Assembly (NCBI GenBank): GCA_018061525.1
Contig: JAGOUB010000019.1
Span: 1 to 12,062 of the forward strand
DNA from: Candidatus Peribacteraceae bacterium
GTDB lineage: Bacteria > Patescibacteriota > Gracilibacteria > Peribacterales > Peribacteraceae
Length of the DNA: 12,062 nucleotides
Direction: 5' to 3'
Shown: positions 6,430 to 12,062 of the stretch, one piece after another
Layout of the letters: each line of letters starts with the position of its first letter
Numbering within the stretch: position 1 is the first letter of the stretch
Notes under the pieces: generated by a model
Told to the model about the DNA's origin: nothing
The model's database searches: none
Seen by the model: only the letters and a program-made list of their open reading frames with translations
Program-made: the position numbers and the translations under genes

Positions 6430-7257
6430 TCATTGGCCCGAAAGCGGGGCGCAGGTGCCGACGCGGTTCGCAGCGTCGATGATCTGGCAGTACGAACCCT
6501 TGGGGCAGAGGATGCCCGCAGAGCCGCCGCAGGGGAGCACGGCGCCGGTGCCCGTGGAGGCCGTGCCGCCGGCTGAGGTGAACTTGAGCGTGCGGACGAT
6601 CTGCGACAAGCGCTCCAGGGCGCTGACCGGATCAGGGGCGAGTGGGGCGAAGCGCAGGGTGAGGATGCGAGCCTGGTCGAGCTGCACGGCGATGACGCCC
6701 GAGCCGCTCTTGGCGTCGAACGTGCGCGTGGCCAGGCGCGACGAGATGGAGAGGTTGGAGTCGGAGGGCAGGACGACGCCCGGCTGCACCACCAGGCGCA
6801 GGATGGGGGCCGAAGCGCCCGAGGCGGTGAAGCTGAACGCCGGCTCCTGCCCGCTCTTGGTCCAGTCGGCGGGCACCGAGAAGGTCAGGCCCAGGCTGGG
6901 GACGGCCTCCGGGCGGTATTCCACGGCCACGTCGTCCACGCCGCTCACCACCAGCACGGGCAGCGAGACGGCATCGGTATTGGCCTCGAAGGTGCCGCGC
7001 AGGGTCACGGCCCGGCCCTCGTACTTGTCGAGGGCGACGGTGGTGCTCTCCAACATGGAGACACGCTCGCCGTTGATGCTGAGGACGTGCGTGCCGCGGC
7101 GGGTGAGCGAGAGAGGCGCGCGATTGACCGTGCCAGTGAGCGTCTGCTCGCCGGTCGGCAGGATCGGGGTGGGATGCGTGGCCGGCCAGATCCAGAGGAA
7201 TCCGACCAGGATGCAGGCGACGACTGCGACGAAGGCGAGGAGGGCGCGGCGGGGCAT
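6430..7257 (-). CDS. Membrane-anchored extracytoplasmic protein with four-Cys C-terminal motif
   Basis: This is a 275-residue protein of unknown function. A basic N-terminus and one hydrophobic segment (about 5-24, not followed by a lipobox Cys) suggest a signal anchor. Residues about 36-110 (LTGTVNRAPLSL...VTLRGTFEA) resemble a small beta-barrel of OB type. Residues about 118-226 begin SLGLTFSVPADWTK, like the glyFxyPxxW-type PsbP/Mog1-fold domains of bacterial lipoproteins, and end in SQIVRTLKF. The tail has C243, C251, C257 and C269 in the pattern CGG-AGI-CP-G-YC...G-C, likely two disulfides, seen in small secreted Cys domains. Start ATG 7257 is chosen: the frame opens farther upstream only inside the neighbour's terminator. 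ATG 7275 is an alternative; GGAGG lies 11 nt before 7257. Confidence 0.65.
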   Translation of the reverse strand: MPRRALLAFVAVVACILVGFLWIWPATHPTPILPTGEQTLTGTVNRAPLSLTRRGTHVLSINGERVSMLESTTVALDKYEGRAVTLRGTFEANTDAVSLPVLVVSGVDDVAVEYRPEAVPSLGLTFSVPADWTKSGQEPAFSFTASGASAPILRLVVQPGVVLPSDSNLSISSRLATRTFDAKSGSGVIAVQLDQARILTLRFAPLAPDPVSALERLSQIVRTLKFTSAGGTASTGTGAVLPCGGSAGILCPKGSYCQIIDAANRVGTCAPLSGQ

Positions 7258-7283
7258 ACGCCTATCTTCCTCCATCGGCTGGC

Positions 7284-7304
7284 GTCCGTCTATCAAGCAC
7301 GGAC
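7284..7304. repeat. Short inverted repeat upstream of the anchored protein gene
   Basis: GTCCGT (7284-7289) and ACGGAC (7299-7304) are separated by 9 nt in the 50-bp space between the upstream terminator and the start of the anchored-protein gene. It could be an operator or leader hairpin. No good promoter box is recognisable around it. Confidence 0.25.
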
Positions 7305-7308
7305 ATCG

Positions 7309-7341
7309 AAAAAACCCGTCCAGCACGATGGCTGGACGGGT
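7309..7341 (-). terminator. Intrinsic terminator of the duplicated-domain secreted protein gene
   Basis: The 11-bp perfect stem ACCCGTCCAGC (7314-7324) / GCTGGACGGGT (7331-7341) has a 6-nt loop. Six A residues at 7309-7314 read as a U tract on the minus strand. It lies 77 nt beyond the stop at 7419; nothing else is seen in that gap. Confidence 0.9.
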
Positions 7342-7418
7342 GGTGAGCGGAAGCGTGCCGCCGCTCGGGGCCTCCTTTCTGCCGGGCAGGATGGCAGGGG
7401 AGGGGGTTGATGGGAAGG

Positions 7419-7856
7419 TTACTTCGGCGCGTAGATGTAGGCGTTCTGCACTGCCGTTTCGCCCTTATTGAGGCTGATCGTGGTGTCCCGGCTGATGATG
7501 ACGACGTCCTCGGTGTCGGTGAGCCAGCGGTTCACCCGCTTCTCGTAACTCTCCAGGCGTTCGTCCTGCTGGAACAGCTTGAGCTTTTGCTTCCGACTGT
7601 CAGTCGTCTTCCGCTTGTACGAGACGACGAGTGCCGTGTTGGCGTCGGTGGCCGGGATGAGCTTGATGCTGATGATGTCCGGCTTGGCGTCGGCGAGCCA
7701 CTCGTTGACCTCAGCCTCCGTCGTCGCCAGCTTCTTCTCGACGACGAAGATCTTGATCTTCTCGTCGATGGGGGCCGCGTAGGCCGGGCTGGGGTGGAGG
7801 CCGAACAGGCTCAGGAGCAGCATGCTGAAGATGAAACCGGTCGTCGTGCGGAACAT
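7419..7856 (-). CDS. Secreted protein with two tandem Cse60-like repeats
   Basis: This is a 145-residue protein with a clear signal peptide (1-27, cleavage after PAYA). The mature part is an internal duplication. Repeat 1 (about 32-83) has KIKIF, L43, VNEWL at 50-54, D56, then TALVVSY at 74-80. Repeat 2 (about 90-145) has KLKLF, L101, VNRWL at 108-112, D114, then TAVQNAY at 134-140. F-to-L, F-to-VN and F-to-W spacings are identical in both. The pattern resembles short Cse60-type proteins (K-x-K-x-F ... VNxWL ... I-S/D-I-K), a family known from spore formers and phages. That match is from memory; the function is unknown. ATG 7856 is preceded by GAGGT at 7 nt, the best SD in the window. It has its own promoter and terminator. 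Confidence 0.75.
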   Translation of the reverse strand: MFRTTTGFIFSMLLLSLFGLHPSPAYAAPIDEKIKIFVVEKKLATTEAEVNEWLADAKPDIISIKLIPATDANTALVVSYKRKTTDSRKQKLKLFQQDERLESYEKRVNRWLTDTEDVVIISRDTTISLNKGETAVQNAYIYAPK

Positions 7857-7915
7857 GGTACGTACCTCGTGTCGGTGGTGAGAAACGGCTACCGGAAGGC
7901 AGCCAACCGCCTGGC

Positions 7916-7943
7916 ATCCTAACATGTCTTGTTTACTTGTCAA
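7916..7943 (-). promoter_or_regulatory. Strong sigma-70-type promoter with extended -10
   Basis: A perfect -35 TTGACA (7943-7938), a 16-nt spacer and TAGGAT (7921-7916) preceded by TGT give an extended -10. Transcription would start near 7909 with a leader of about 53 nt to ATG 7856. It lies just downstream of the terminator at 7968-7990, insulating the gene from upstream transcription. Confidence 0.7.
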
Positions 7944-7967
7944 TGTGTGGATTGGCTTAGAGACAAG

Positions 7968-7990
7968 AAAAACGCCGCTTTCGGCGGCGT
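7968..7990 (-). terminator. Intrinsic terminator of the sigma-4/HARE-HTH gene
   Basis: The 7-bp stem ACGCCGC (7972-7978) / GCGGCGT (7984-7990) has a 5-nt loop. Five A residues at 7968-7972 give a U tract on the minus strand. It lies about 30 nt beyond the stop at 8020. Confidence 0.85.
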
Positions 7991-8019
7991 CTTTCGAGGG
8001 CTCTGGGAGGCAGGGTTGA

Positions 8020-9123
<1,104 letters not shown>

Positions 9124-9153
9124 AAGGGGCTGGGAGGGAGGGAAGAATTTAAC

Positions 9154-9168
9154 TCTGGTTCTACCAGA
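9154..9168. repeat. Palindrome just upstream of the sigma-4/HARE-HTH gene
   Basis: TCTGGT (9154-9159) and ACCAGA (9163-9168) are separated by 3 nt, 30 nt upstream of the start. A TTAAAT box (9152-9147, minus) lies next to it. It is a candidate autoregulatory operator. Confidence 0.3.
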
Positions 9169-9284
9169 ACATTGACAGGAATAAAAGATACGGTGACGGT
9201 TCTGATGGACGGTCGGACCGGGTTGTGGCTTGAGAGTACAATGCTCATCCGAGCTGACTCTGTGACCGCCTCCGGAACTGCTAC

Positions 9285-9314
9285 TCTATAGACTTTATTG
9301 AAGTTGTCAACAAC
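9285..9314 (-). promoter_or_regulatory. Candidate promoter of the sigma-4/HARE-HTH gene with embedded palindrome
   Basis: Minus-strand TTGTTG (9313-9308), a 17-nt spacer and TATAGA (9290-9285) give a start near 9278 and a leader of about 155 nt. The -35 lies within the perfect palindrome arms GTTGT/ACAAC (9303-9314). An overlapping TTGACA (9310-9305) is only 14 nt from the -10, too close. Apart from the palindrome at 9154 and a weak hairpin at 9324, I see nothing else in the 235-bp gap. Confidence 0.42.
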
Positions 9315-9323
9315 CAATTTCGC

Positions 9324-9337
9324 GGCTTTAATAAGCC
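9324..9337 (-). terminator. Weak hairpin downstream of ruvX
   Basis: GGCTT (9324-9328) and AAGCC (9333-9337) form a 5-bp stem with a 4-nt loop, 22 nt beyond the ruvX stop. There is no U tract on the minus strand, so termination activity is doubtful. Confidence 0.22.
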
Positions 9338-9358
9338 ATCGAAACAGGGAGGGGGTCT

Positions 9359-9733
9359 TTATTTTACCAATCCGCGATCTAGGGCCATTTGGAGCAGCGC
9401 AACGGCTGCTTTGGCATGCGAATCGTGCTCCGAATGTTCTGTCTTCGACGTGTAGCGTTCGTCCAAGAAATGGACCGTCAGGCCGGCTTTCTCCCACTGT
9501 TCGGCGAGGTTGCGGGTATGGAAAGCCTGGCCGCCCTCGGTGCCGTCGGGCAGGAAGGGCATGCCGATGACAAGCGTGGTGACCCGGCGGTCTTTGGCCA
9601 ACTGCAACACGGCGGCGATCGTCTCGGTCTCGCCGCCCTGGATGGCATCGAGAGGGAAGGGGAAGCCGACGGACTCATCAAATAACGCCACCCCGGTCAC
9701 GCGGCGGCCGAGATCGAGAGCGAGGATGGCCAT
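9359..9733 (-). CDS. ruvX: Holliday junction resolvase-like / 16S pre-rRNA nuclease YqgF (RuvX)
   Basis: RuvX/YqgF is an RNase H-fold nuclease implicated in maturation of the 16S rRNA 5' end and in DNA recombination. The 124 residues are slightly short for the family. Motifs are ALDLGRRVTGVAL (5-17, catalytic D7), LVIGMPFLPDGTEGG (54-68), FLDERYTS (89-96, E92) and HDSHAKAAVALLQ (103-115, D104), giving the expected acidic triad. ATG 9733 lies one base after the rpsT stop (TAAgATG), so it is translated from the same transcript, with an SD-like GAAGG at the end of rpsT. A partnership of rpsT with an rRNA-processing nuclease makes functional sense. Confidence 0.9.
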   Translation of the reverse strand: MAILALDLGRRVTGVALFDESVGFPFPLDAIQGGETETIAAVLQLAKDRRVTTLVIGMPFLPDGTEGGQAFHTRNLAEQWEKAGLTVHFLDERYTSKTEHSEHDSHAKAAVALLQMALDRGLVK

Positions 9734-9734
9734 C

Positions 9735-10010
9735 TTAGGCCTTCTTCGGCTGCAGCGTCGCGAGCATGCGGCTCAGGCGCGACTTGCGGCGATCGGCGGT
9801 CTTGCGGTGGATGAGGCCCTTCTTGGCAGCCATGTCGATGGCCTTGAAGGCCTCGGACAGCTGCTTGGTGGCGTCGCTCTCTTTCTTCTCCTTCACCGCG
9901 TCCAAGACACCCTTCGTCGACGTCTTCATGCGCGTCTTGAACGGCGTGAGGCGCGTCTGGCGGGCGCGGGACTGGCGGGCGGCCTTGGCGGCGGACTTGG
10001 TGAGCGGCAT
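9735..10010 (-). CDS. rpsT: Small ribosomal subunit protein bS20
   Basis: bS20 binds 16S rRNA in the small ribosomal subunit and helps assembly. The 91 residues are Lys/Arg/Ala-rich and helical throughout, with the family pattern: an N-terminal PLTKSAAKAARQSRARQTRL, then MKTSTKGVLDAV, KAIDMAAKKGLIHRKTADRRKSRLSRML (about 56-83) and a short AT-QPKKA tail. ATG 10010 is preceded by a 17/20 pyrimidine stretch and no SD. ruvX follows after one base. The leader contains a small hairpin (10029-10042), a possible site for feedback, though that is speculative here. Confidence 0.95.
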   Translation of the reverse strand: MPLTKSAAKAARQSRARQTRLTPFKTRMKTSTKGVLDAVKEKKESDATKQLSEAFKAIDMAAKKGLIHRKTADRRKSRLSRMLATLQPKKA

Positions 10011-10028
10011 CGAAAGAAGAAGTACGAG

Positions 10029-10042
10029 GGGCTAAAAAGCCC
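10029..10042 (-). other. Hairpin in the rpsT leader
   Basis: GGGCT (10029-10033) and AGCCC (10038-10042) pair around a 4-nt U-rich loop on the minus strand. With the candidate promoter at 10047-10075, the transcript would start about at the base of this hairpin, giving a 5'-terminal stem. Confidence 0.35.
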
Positions 10043-10046
10043 ACAG

Positions 10047-10075
10047 AAGGTAAGGGAAAGGGAGGGGGTGGTCAA
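10047..10075 (-). promoter_or_regulatory. Candidate rpsT-ruvX promoter
   Basis: Minus-strand TTGACC (10075-10070), a 17-nt spacer and TACCTT (10052-10047) give a start near 10040 and a leader of about 30 nt. The -35 is good and the -10 poor. Confidence 0.38.
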
Positions 10076-10120
10076 GGGAAGTGGTCAGCCCCGTGCGGGT
10101 TTTTGATACAAAGAACGGGT

Positions 10121-10149
10121 GGCACTTTTTGTGCGCGACAAAAAGTGCC
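10121..10149. repeat. Left terminal palindrome (hairpin A)
   Basis: Perfect 12-bp arms GGCACTTTTTGT (10121-10132) and ACAAAAAGTGCC (10138-10149) enclose a GCGCG loop. It is related to the right palindrome: both have a CACTTT...TTG arm and a GCGC-type centre. Confidence 0.9.
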
Positions 10150-10159
10150 CAAAAAGCGC

Positions 10160-10318
10160 GTCGCGCCAACACCTCTCCACTTAGGCCCCGTGCCTCCTCG
10201 CGGGCCATTAGGCCCGGCCCGCTTCGTCGGTTGTCTGACGCGCGCTACTTTTCCGGCTTTCATTCGTGCGCGCGTCAGACAAGGCGGGGCCTTCCTCTCA
10301 CCCCCCCCGTGGCGCGAC
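10160..10318. other. Lobe 1: nested multi-branch secondary structure
   Basis: The stems, from outside in, are GTCGCGCCA/TGGCGCGAC (10160-10168 with 10310-10318), AGGCCCCG/CGGGGCCT (10183-10190 with 10285-10292), a hairpin GCGGGCC/GGCCCGC (10200-10206 with 10216-10222), and a 15-bp perfect hairpin TTGTCTGACGCGCGC (10231-10245) with its complement (10268-10282) around a 22-nt loop. Together they form a nested three-way-junction layout. Confidence 0.65.
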
Positions 10319-10362
10319 ACCGCTCCACGGTCTCACTCCCTATGTCATCGAAGCGTAGGGCT

Positions 10363-10516
10363 GGCCGCCCAGTGGCGGTGCCGTCACGCGGTTGGCGATG
10401 TGTCCGCGAATAGTGGCGGCGCAGGTCCGAGGCCGCGCGACTCAAGAGAGGCGCGGCCGAGTTTGCGCCGCCCGCGGACCGAGCCATTCCGCGTAGGCAA
10501 CGCCACGACAGCGGCC
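10363..10516. other. Lobe 2: 154-nt extended imperfect hairpin
   Basis: Nine successive helices pair in register: 10363-10368/10511-10516, 10372-10377/10501-10506, 10379-10382/10496-10499, 10386-10391/10489-10494, 10393-10396/10483-10486, 10402-10408/10473-10479, 10415-10423/10464-10472, 10431-10438/10451-10458 and 10441-10443/10448-10450. The apical loop is AAGA. By hand count this is 53 pairs in 154 nt, with a one-sided AATAGT bulge (10409-10414). Confidence 0.85.
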
Positions 10517-10526
10517 TGTTTCTTTC

Positions 10527-10555
10527 TCCACTTTCTTTGCGCCAAAGAAAGTGGA
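10527..10555. repeat. Right terminal palindrome (hairpin B)
   Basis: Perfect 13-bp arms TCCACTTTCTTTG (10527-10539) and CAAAGAAAGTGGA (10543-10555) enclose a 3-nt loop CGC. No U tract follows, so it is not an ordinary intrinsic terminator. Confidence 0.9.
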
Positions 10556-10591
10556 TACCCGTTGGATGCAGACGCCTTGAGCATCTCTTTA

Positions 10592-10620
10592 TTGACCCCA
10601 CCATTCACCCAGAGAACAAT
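10592..10620 (+). promoter_or_regulatory. Candidate glmS promoter giving a leaderless mRNA
   Basis: TTGACC (10592-10597), a 17-nt spacer and AACAAT (10615-10620) predict a start at about 10627-10629, at or next to the ATG (10629). It lies just outside the right end of the palindromic element. No SD and no glmS ribozyme are seen upstream. Confidence 0.42.
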
Positions 10621-10628
10621 ACCTCTAT

Positions 10629-12062
10629 ATGTGTGGAATCCTCGGTTACGCCGGCAAGCCCGCGCACGCGGGTGAGATCGTCATCACGGGCTTGAAAGGC
10701 CTCGAATACCGCGGGTATGACTCGTGGGGCATCGCCTGGAAAGAAGGCGACGGCGAGCTCCGTCTGGAAAAGGAGATCGGCAAGATCGGCGGCATCGATC
10801 CGTCCGCTTGGGGTAAGAACGGCACGCTGGCCATCGGCCACACCCGCTGGGCCACGCACGGCGGCGTCACTCGTCAGAACGCCCACCCGCACCTGAGCGC
10901 CGACGGTCAGATGGCCGTGGTGCATAACGGCATCGTCGAGAACTACCAGGAGCTGCGCGGTGAATTGCAGGCCAAGGGCTATGCCTTCGTCTCCGAGACC
11001 GACACTGAGGTGATTGCGCACCTCGTCCAAGAGATCTTTAAGGAGACGGGTGACTTCGCCTCGGCCGTGCGCCGGGCCGTCCAGCGCTGCACCGGCCGCA
11101 ACGGCGTCGTGGCTATGCACGCCGGCAGCAACCTGCTGGTGGCCGCGCGCACCGGCTCGCCGCTGATCGTCGGCAAGGGCGACGGCTGTTACTTTGTGGC
11201 CTCCGATACGCCCGCCTTCCTCAAACACACCCGCACCGTCATGTACCTCGACGACGGCGAGATGGTGGTAACCGACGGCAATTCCATCCTCTTCACCGAC
11301 ATTGCCACCGGTTCGGTGCGCGAGAAGCGCGAGATCGAGATTGCCTGGACGGTGGAACAGGCGGAGAAGGGCGACTTCGCCCACTACATGCTCAAGGAGA
11401 TTATGGACCAGAAGGAGAGCGTGGCGCGCGCCGTGAACCAAGACCCGGCCGAGATCGAGGCGGTGGCCGAGGCCATCCGCAACGCCCGCGGTACGTTCCT
11501 GGTGGGCTGCGGCACGGCCGGCAAGGCCTGCATGGCGGCCGAGTACTTCTTCTCCGTCGTCGCCGAGCACCACGTCAACTTCGCGCCCGGCAGCGAGTTT
11601 AAGCTCTACCATCATTTCCTGCGGCCCGAGAGCCTGCTCATCGCCGTCAGCCAGAGCGGCGAGACGGCCGACGTGCTGGAGGCGATCGCAGTCGCCAAGA
11701 GCAAGGGGTCGAAGGTGCTGGCGATCGTGAACGTGGCGGGCTCATCCATCAGCCGCGCCGCCGACTACACCCTGCTCATCAACGCCGGCCCCGAGCGCGC
11801 AGTTGCCTCCACCAAGGCCCTCACCGGCCAGCTGGCGGTGCTGCTGCTCGTCGCCCACGCTCTTAAGGGCAAGTTGCTGGAAGGGAAGAAGCTGCTCCTT
11901 GAGACGGCCGCGCAGATCAACGATCTGCTCAACCCGCGCTACGTTGACCATATCGCCAAGATCGCCGAGGAGATCTGCGAGAAAGAAGATCTCTACATTA
12001 TCGGCAAGAGCTGGCACTACCCGATGGCGCTAGAGAGCGCGATCAAGATCCAAGAAGTGAGT
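10629..12062 (+). CDS. glmS: Glutamine-fructose-6-phosphate aminotransferase (isomerizing), 3' truncated by window
   Basis: GlmS makes glucosamine-6-phosphate from fructose-6-P and glutamine, the first step to UDP-GlcNAc for peptidoglycan and glycans. 478 codons are visible of about 600. It begins MCGILGY, so after Met removal Cys is the N-terminal nucleophile of the class-II glutaminase domain. Other marks are GLEYRGYDSWGIA (25-37), GHTRWATHGG (70-79), HNGIVENY and ETDTEVIAHL. The linker AEKGDFAHYMLKEIMDQ leads into the first SIS domain with LVGCGTAGKACMAAEY, SQSGETADVLEA and GPERAVASTKALTGQL. The second SIS domain begins near IIGKSWHYPMALESAIKIQEVS. SIS motifs differ somewhat from typical bacterial ones (GPERAVASTKA where many have GIEIGVASTKA). 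The gene continues past 12062. Confidence 0.95.
   Translation, partial: MCGILGYAGKPAHAGEIVITGLKGLEYRGYDSWGIAWKEGDGELRLEKEIGKIGGIDPSAWGKNGTLAIGHTRWATHGGVTRQNAHPHLSADGQMAVVHNGIVENYQELRGELQAKGYAFVSETDTEVIAHLVQEIFKETGDFASAVRRAVQRCTGRNGVVAMHAGSNLLVAARTGSPLIVGKGDGCYFVASDTPAFLKHTRTVMYLDDGEMVVTDGNSILFTDIATGSVREKREIEIAWTVEQAEKGDFAHYMLKEIMDQKESVARAVNQDPAEIEAVAEAIRNARGTFLVGCGTAGKACMAAEYFFSVVAEHHVNFAPGSEFKLYHHFLRPESLLIAVSQSGETADVLEAIAVAKSKGSKVLAIVNVAGSSISRAADYTLLINAGPERAVASTKALTGQLAVLLLVAHALKGKLLEGKKLLLETAAQINDLLNPRYVDHIAKIAEEICEKEDLYIIGKSWHYPMALESAIKIQEVS

Larger units (their letters stand above)
10114..10563. repeat. Palindromic multi-stem element, MITE-like or structured RNA
   Basis: This 450-bp stretch in the rpsT-glmS gap has no credible gene. 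It begins AACGGGT (10114-10120) and ends ACCCGTT (10557-10563), perfect inverted 7-mers. Each is followed inward by a related palindrome of type CACTTT(C)TTTG, so the ends act as imperfect terminal inverted repeats of about 23-25 bp sharing AACGGGT, CACTTT, TTTG and GCGC. Between them are two large folded lobes (10160-10318 and 10363-10516). I see no target-site duplication, transposase or integrase. It may be a non-autonomous transposable element or a large structured RNA closed by the end 7-mers; sequence alone does not decide. Translating it gives only compositionally odd, unlikely proteins in either direction. Confidence 0.7.

Noticed and set aside
7258..7326. Upstream start for the anchored protein at 7326
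   Set aside because: It lies inside the intrinsic terminator of the preceding gene, and the extra residues hide the signal anchor.
9172..9200. TTGACA on the + strand as a promoter
   Set aside because: No -10 at 15-19 nt and no + strand gene downstream.
10090..10104. Mini hairpin CCC-GTGC-GGG followed by five T on the + strand
   Set aside because: Only three solid pairs and no + strand gene upstream to terminate.
10363..10516. Integron attC site
   Set aside because: No convincing RYYYAAC/GTTRRRY core boxes and no integrase or cassette array nearby, although the one-sided bulges are reminiscent.
10114..10628. glmS ribozyme, 6S RNA, tmRNA or RNase P RNA
   Set aside because: None of the conserved core sequences I know of these RNAs is visible; 6S RNA would need one large central bubble, which the 154-nt hairpin lacks.
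10103..10675. 190-codon + strand open frame across the rpsT-glmS gap
   Set aside because: It translates palindromic stems, overlaps the glmS start in another frame, has Arg/Pro-rich composition with no domain and no SD; the palindromes explain the sequence better.

Overview
The window looks like a chromosomal stretch of a small-genome bacterium with high G+C (roughly 60% or more by eye). The standard code is used: TGA serves as a stop, for example in recA and mraY, and is not recoded. A sigma-4-only protein carrying HARE-HTH-like domains, sparse Shine-Dalgarno (SD) sequences, leaderless-looking starts and compact gene ends together suggest a Patescibacteria/CPR-type lineage, perhaps Peregrinibacteria/Peribacteria-like. 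This is an inference with low to moderate confidence; no rRNA is present to settle it.

Layout. 1-429 is the 3' half of a PrmC/HemK-type methyltransferase (+). It meets a GT4 glycosyltransferase (-, 426-1502) with overlapping stop codons. A 52-bp divergent intergenic region then drives the glycosyltransferase leftward and a two-gene unit rightward: a four-TM proline-tailed membrane protein (1555-2145) and a tripartite low-complexity protein (2151-2654). That unit converges on mraY, and both stop codons sit inside one 10-bp hairpin. From 2640 to 10010 every gene is on the minus strand: dnaB-mraY (lipid II precursor synthesis downstream of the replicative helicase), recA with a clear intrinsic terminator, an anchored protein with a four-Cys tail, a secreted protein with two tandem repeats, the sigma-4/HARE-HTH protein, and rpsT-ruvX. 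glmS (+) begins at 10629 and runs off the window end.

The housekeeping theme is replication/recombination (dnaB, recA, ruvX), translation (prmC, rpsT) and envelope precursor supply (glmS for glucosamine-6-P, mraY for lipid I, a glycosyltransferase).

The most unusual part is 10114-10563 between rpsT and glmS. It is about 450 bp with no credible gene, bounded by inverted 7-mers that are each followed by a related 12-13-bp palindrome. Inside are two large multi-stem structures; one is a 154-nt imperfect hairpin with 53 paired positions by hand count. It is either a non-autonomous palindromic mobile element or a large structured RNA. Other points of interest are a mirror-image pair of leaderless promoters, pyrimidine-rich leaders replacing Shine-Dalgarno sites at four core genes, and a secreted protein built by internal duplication.
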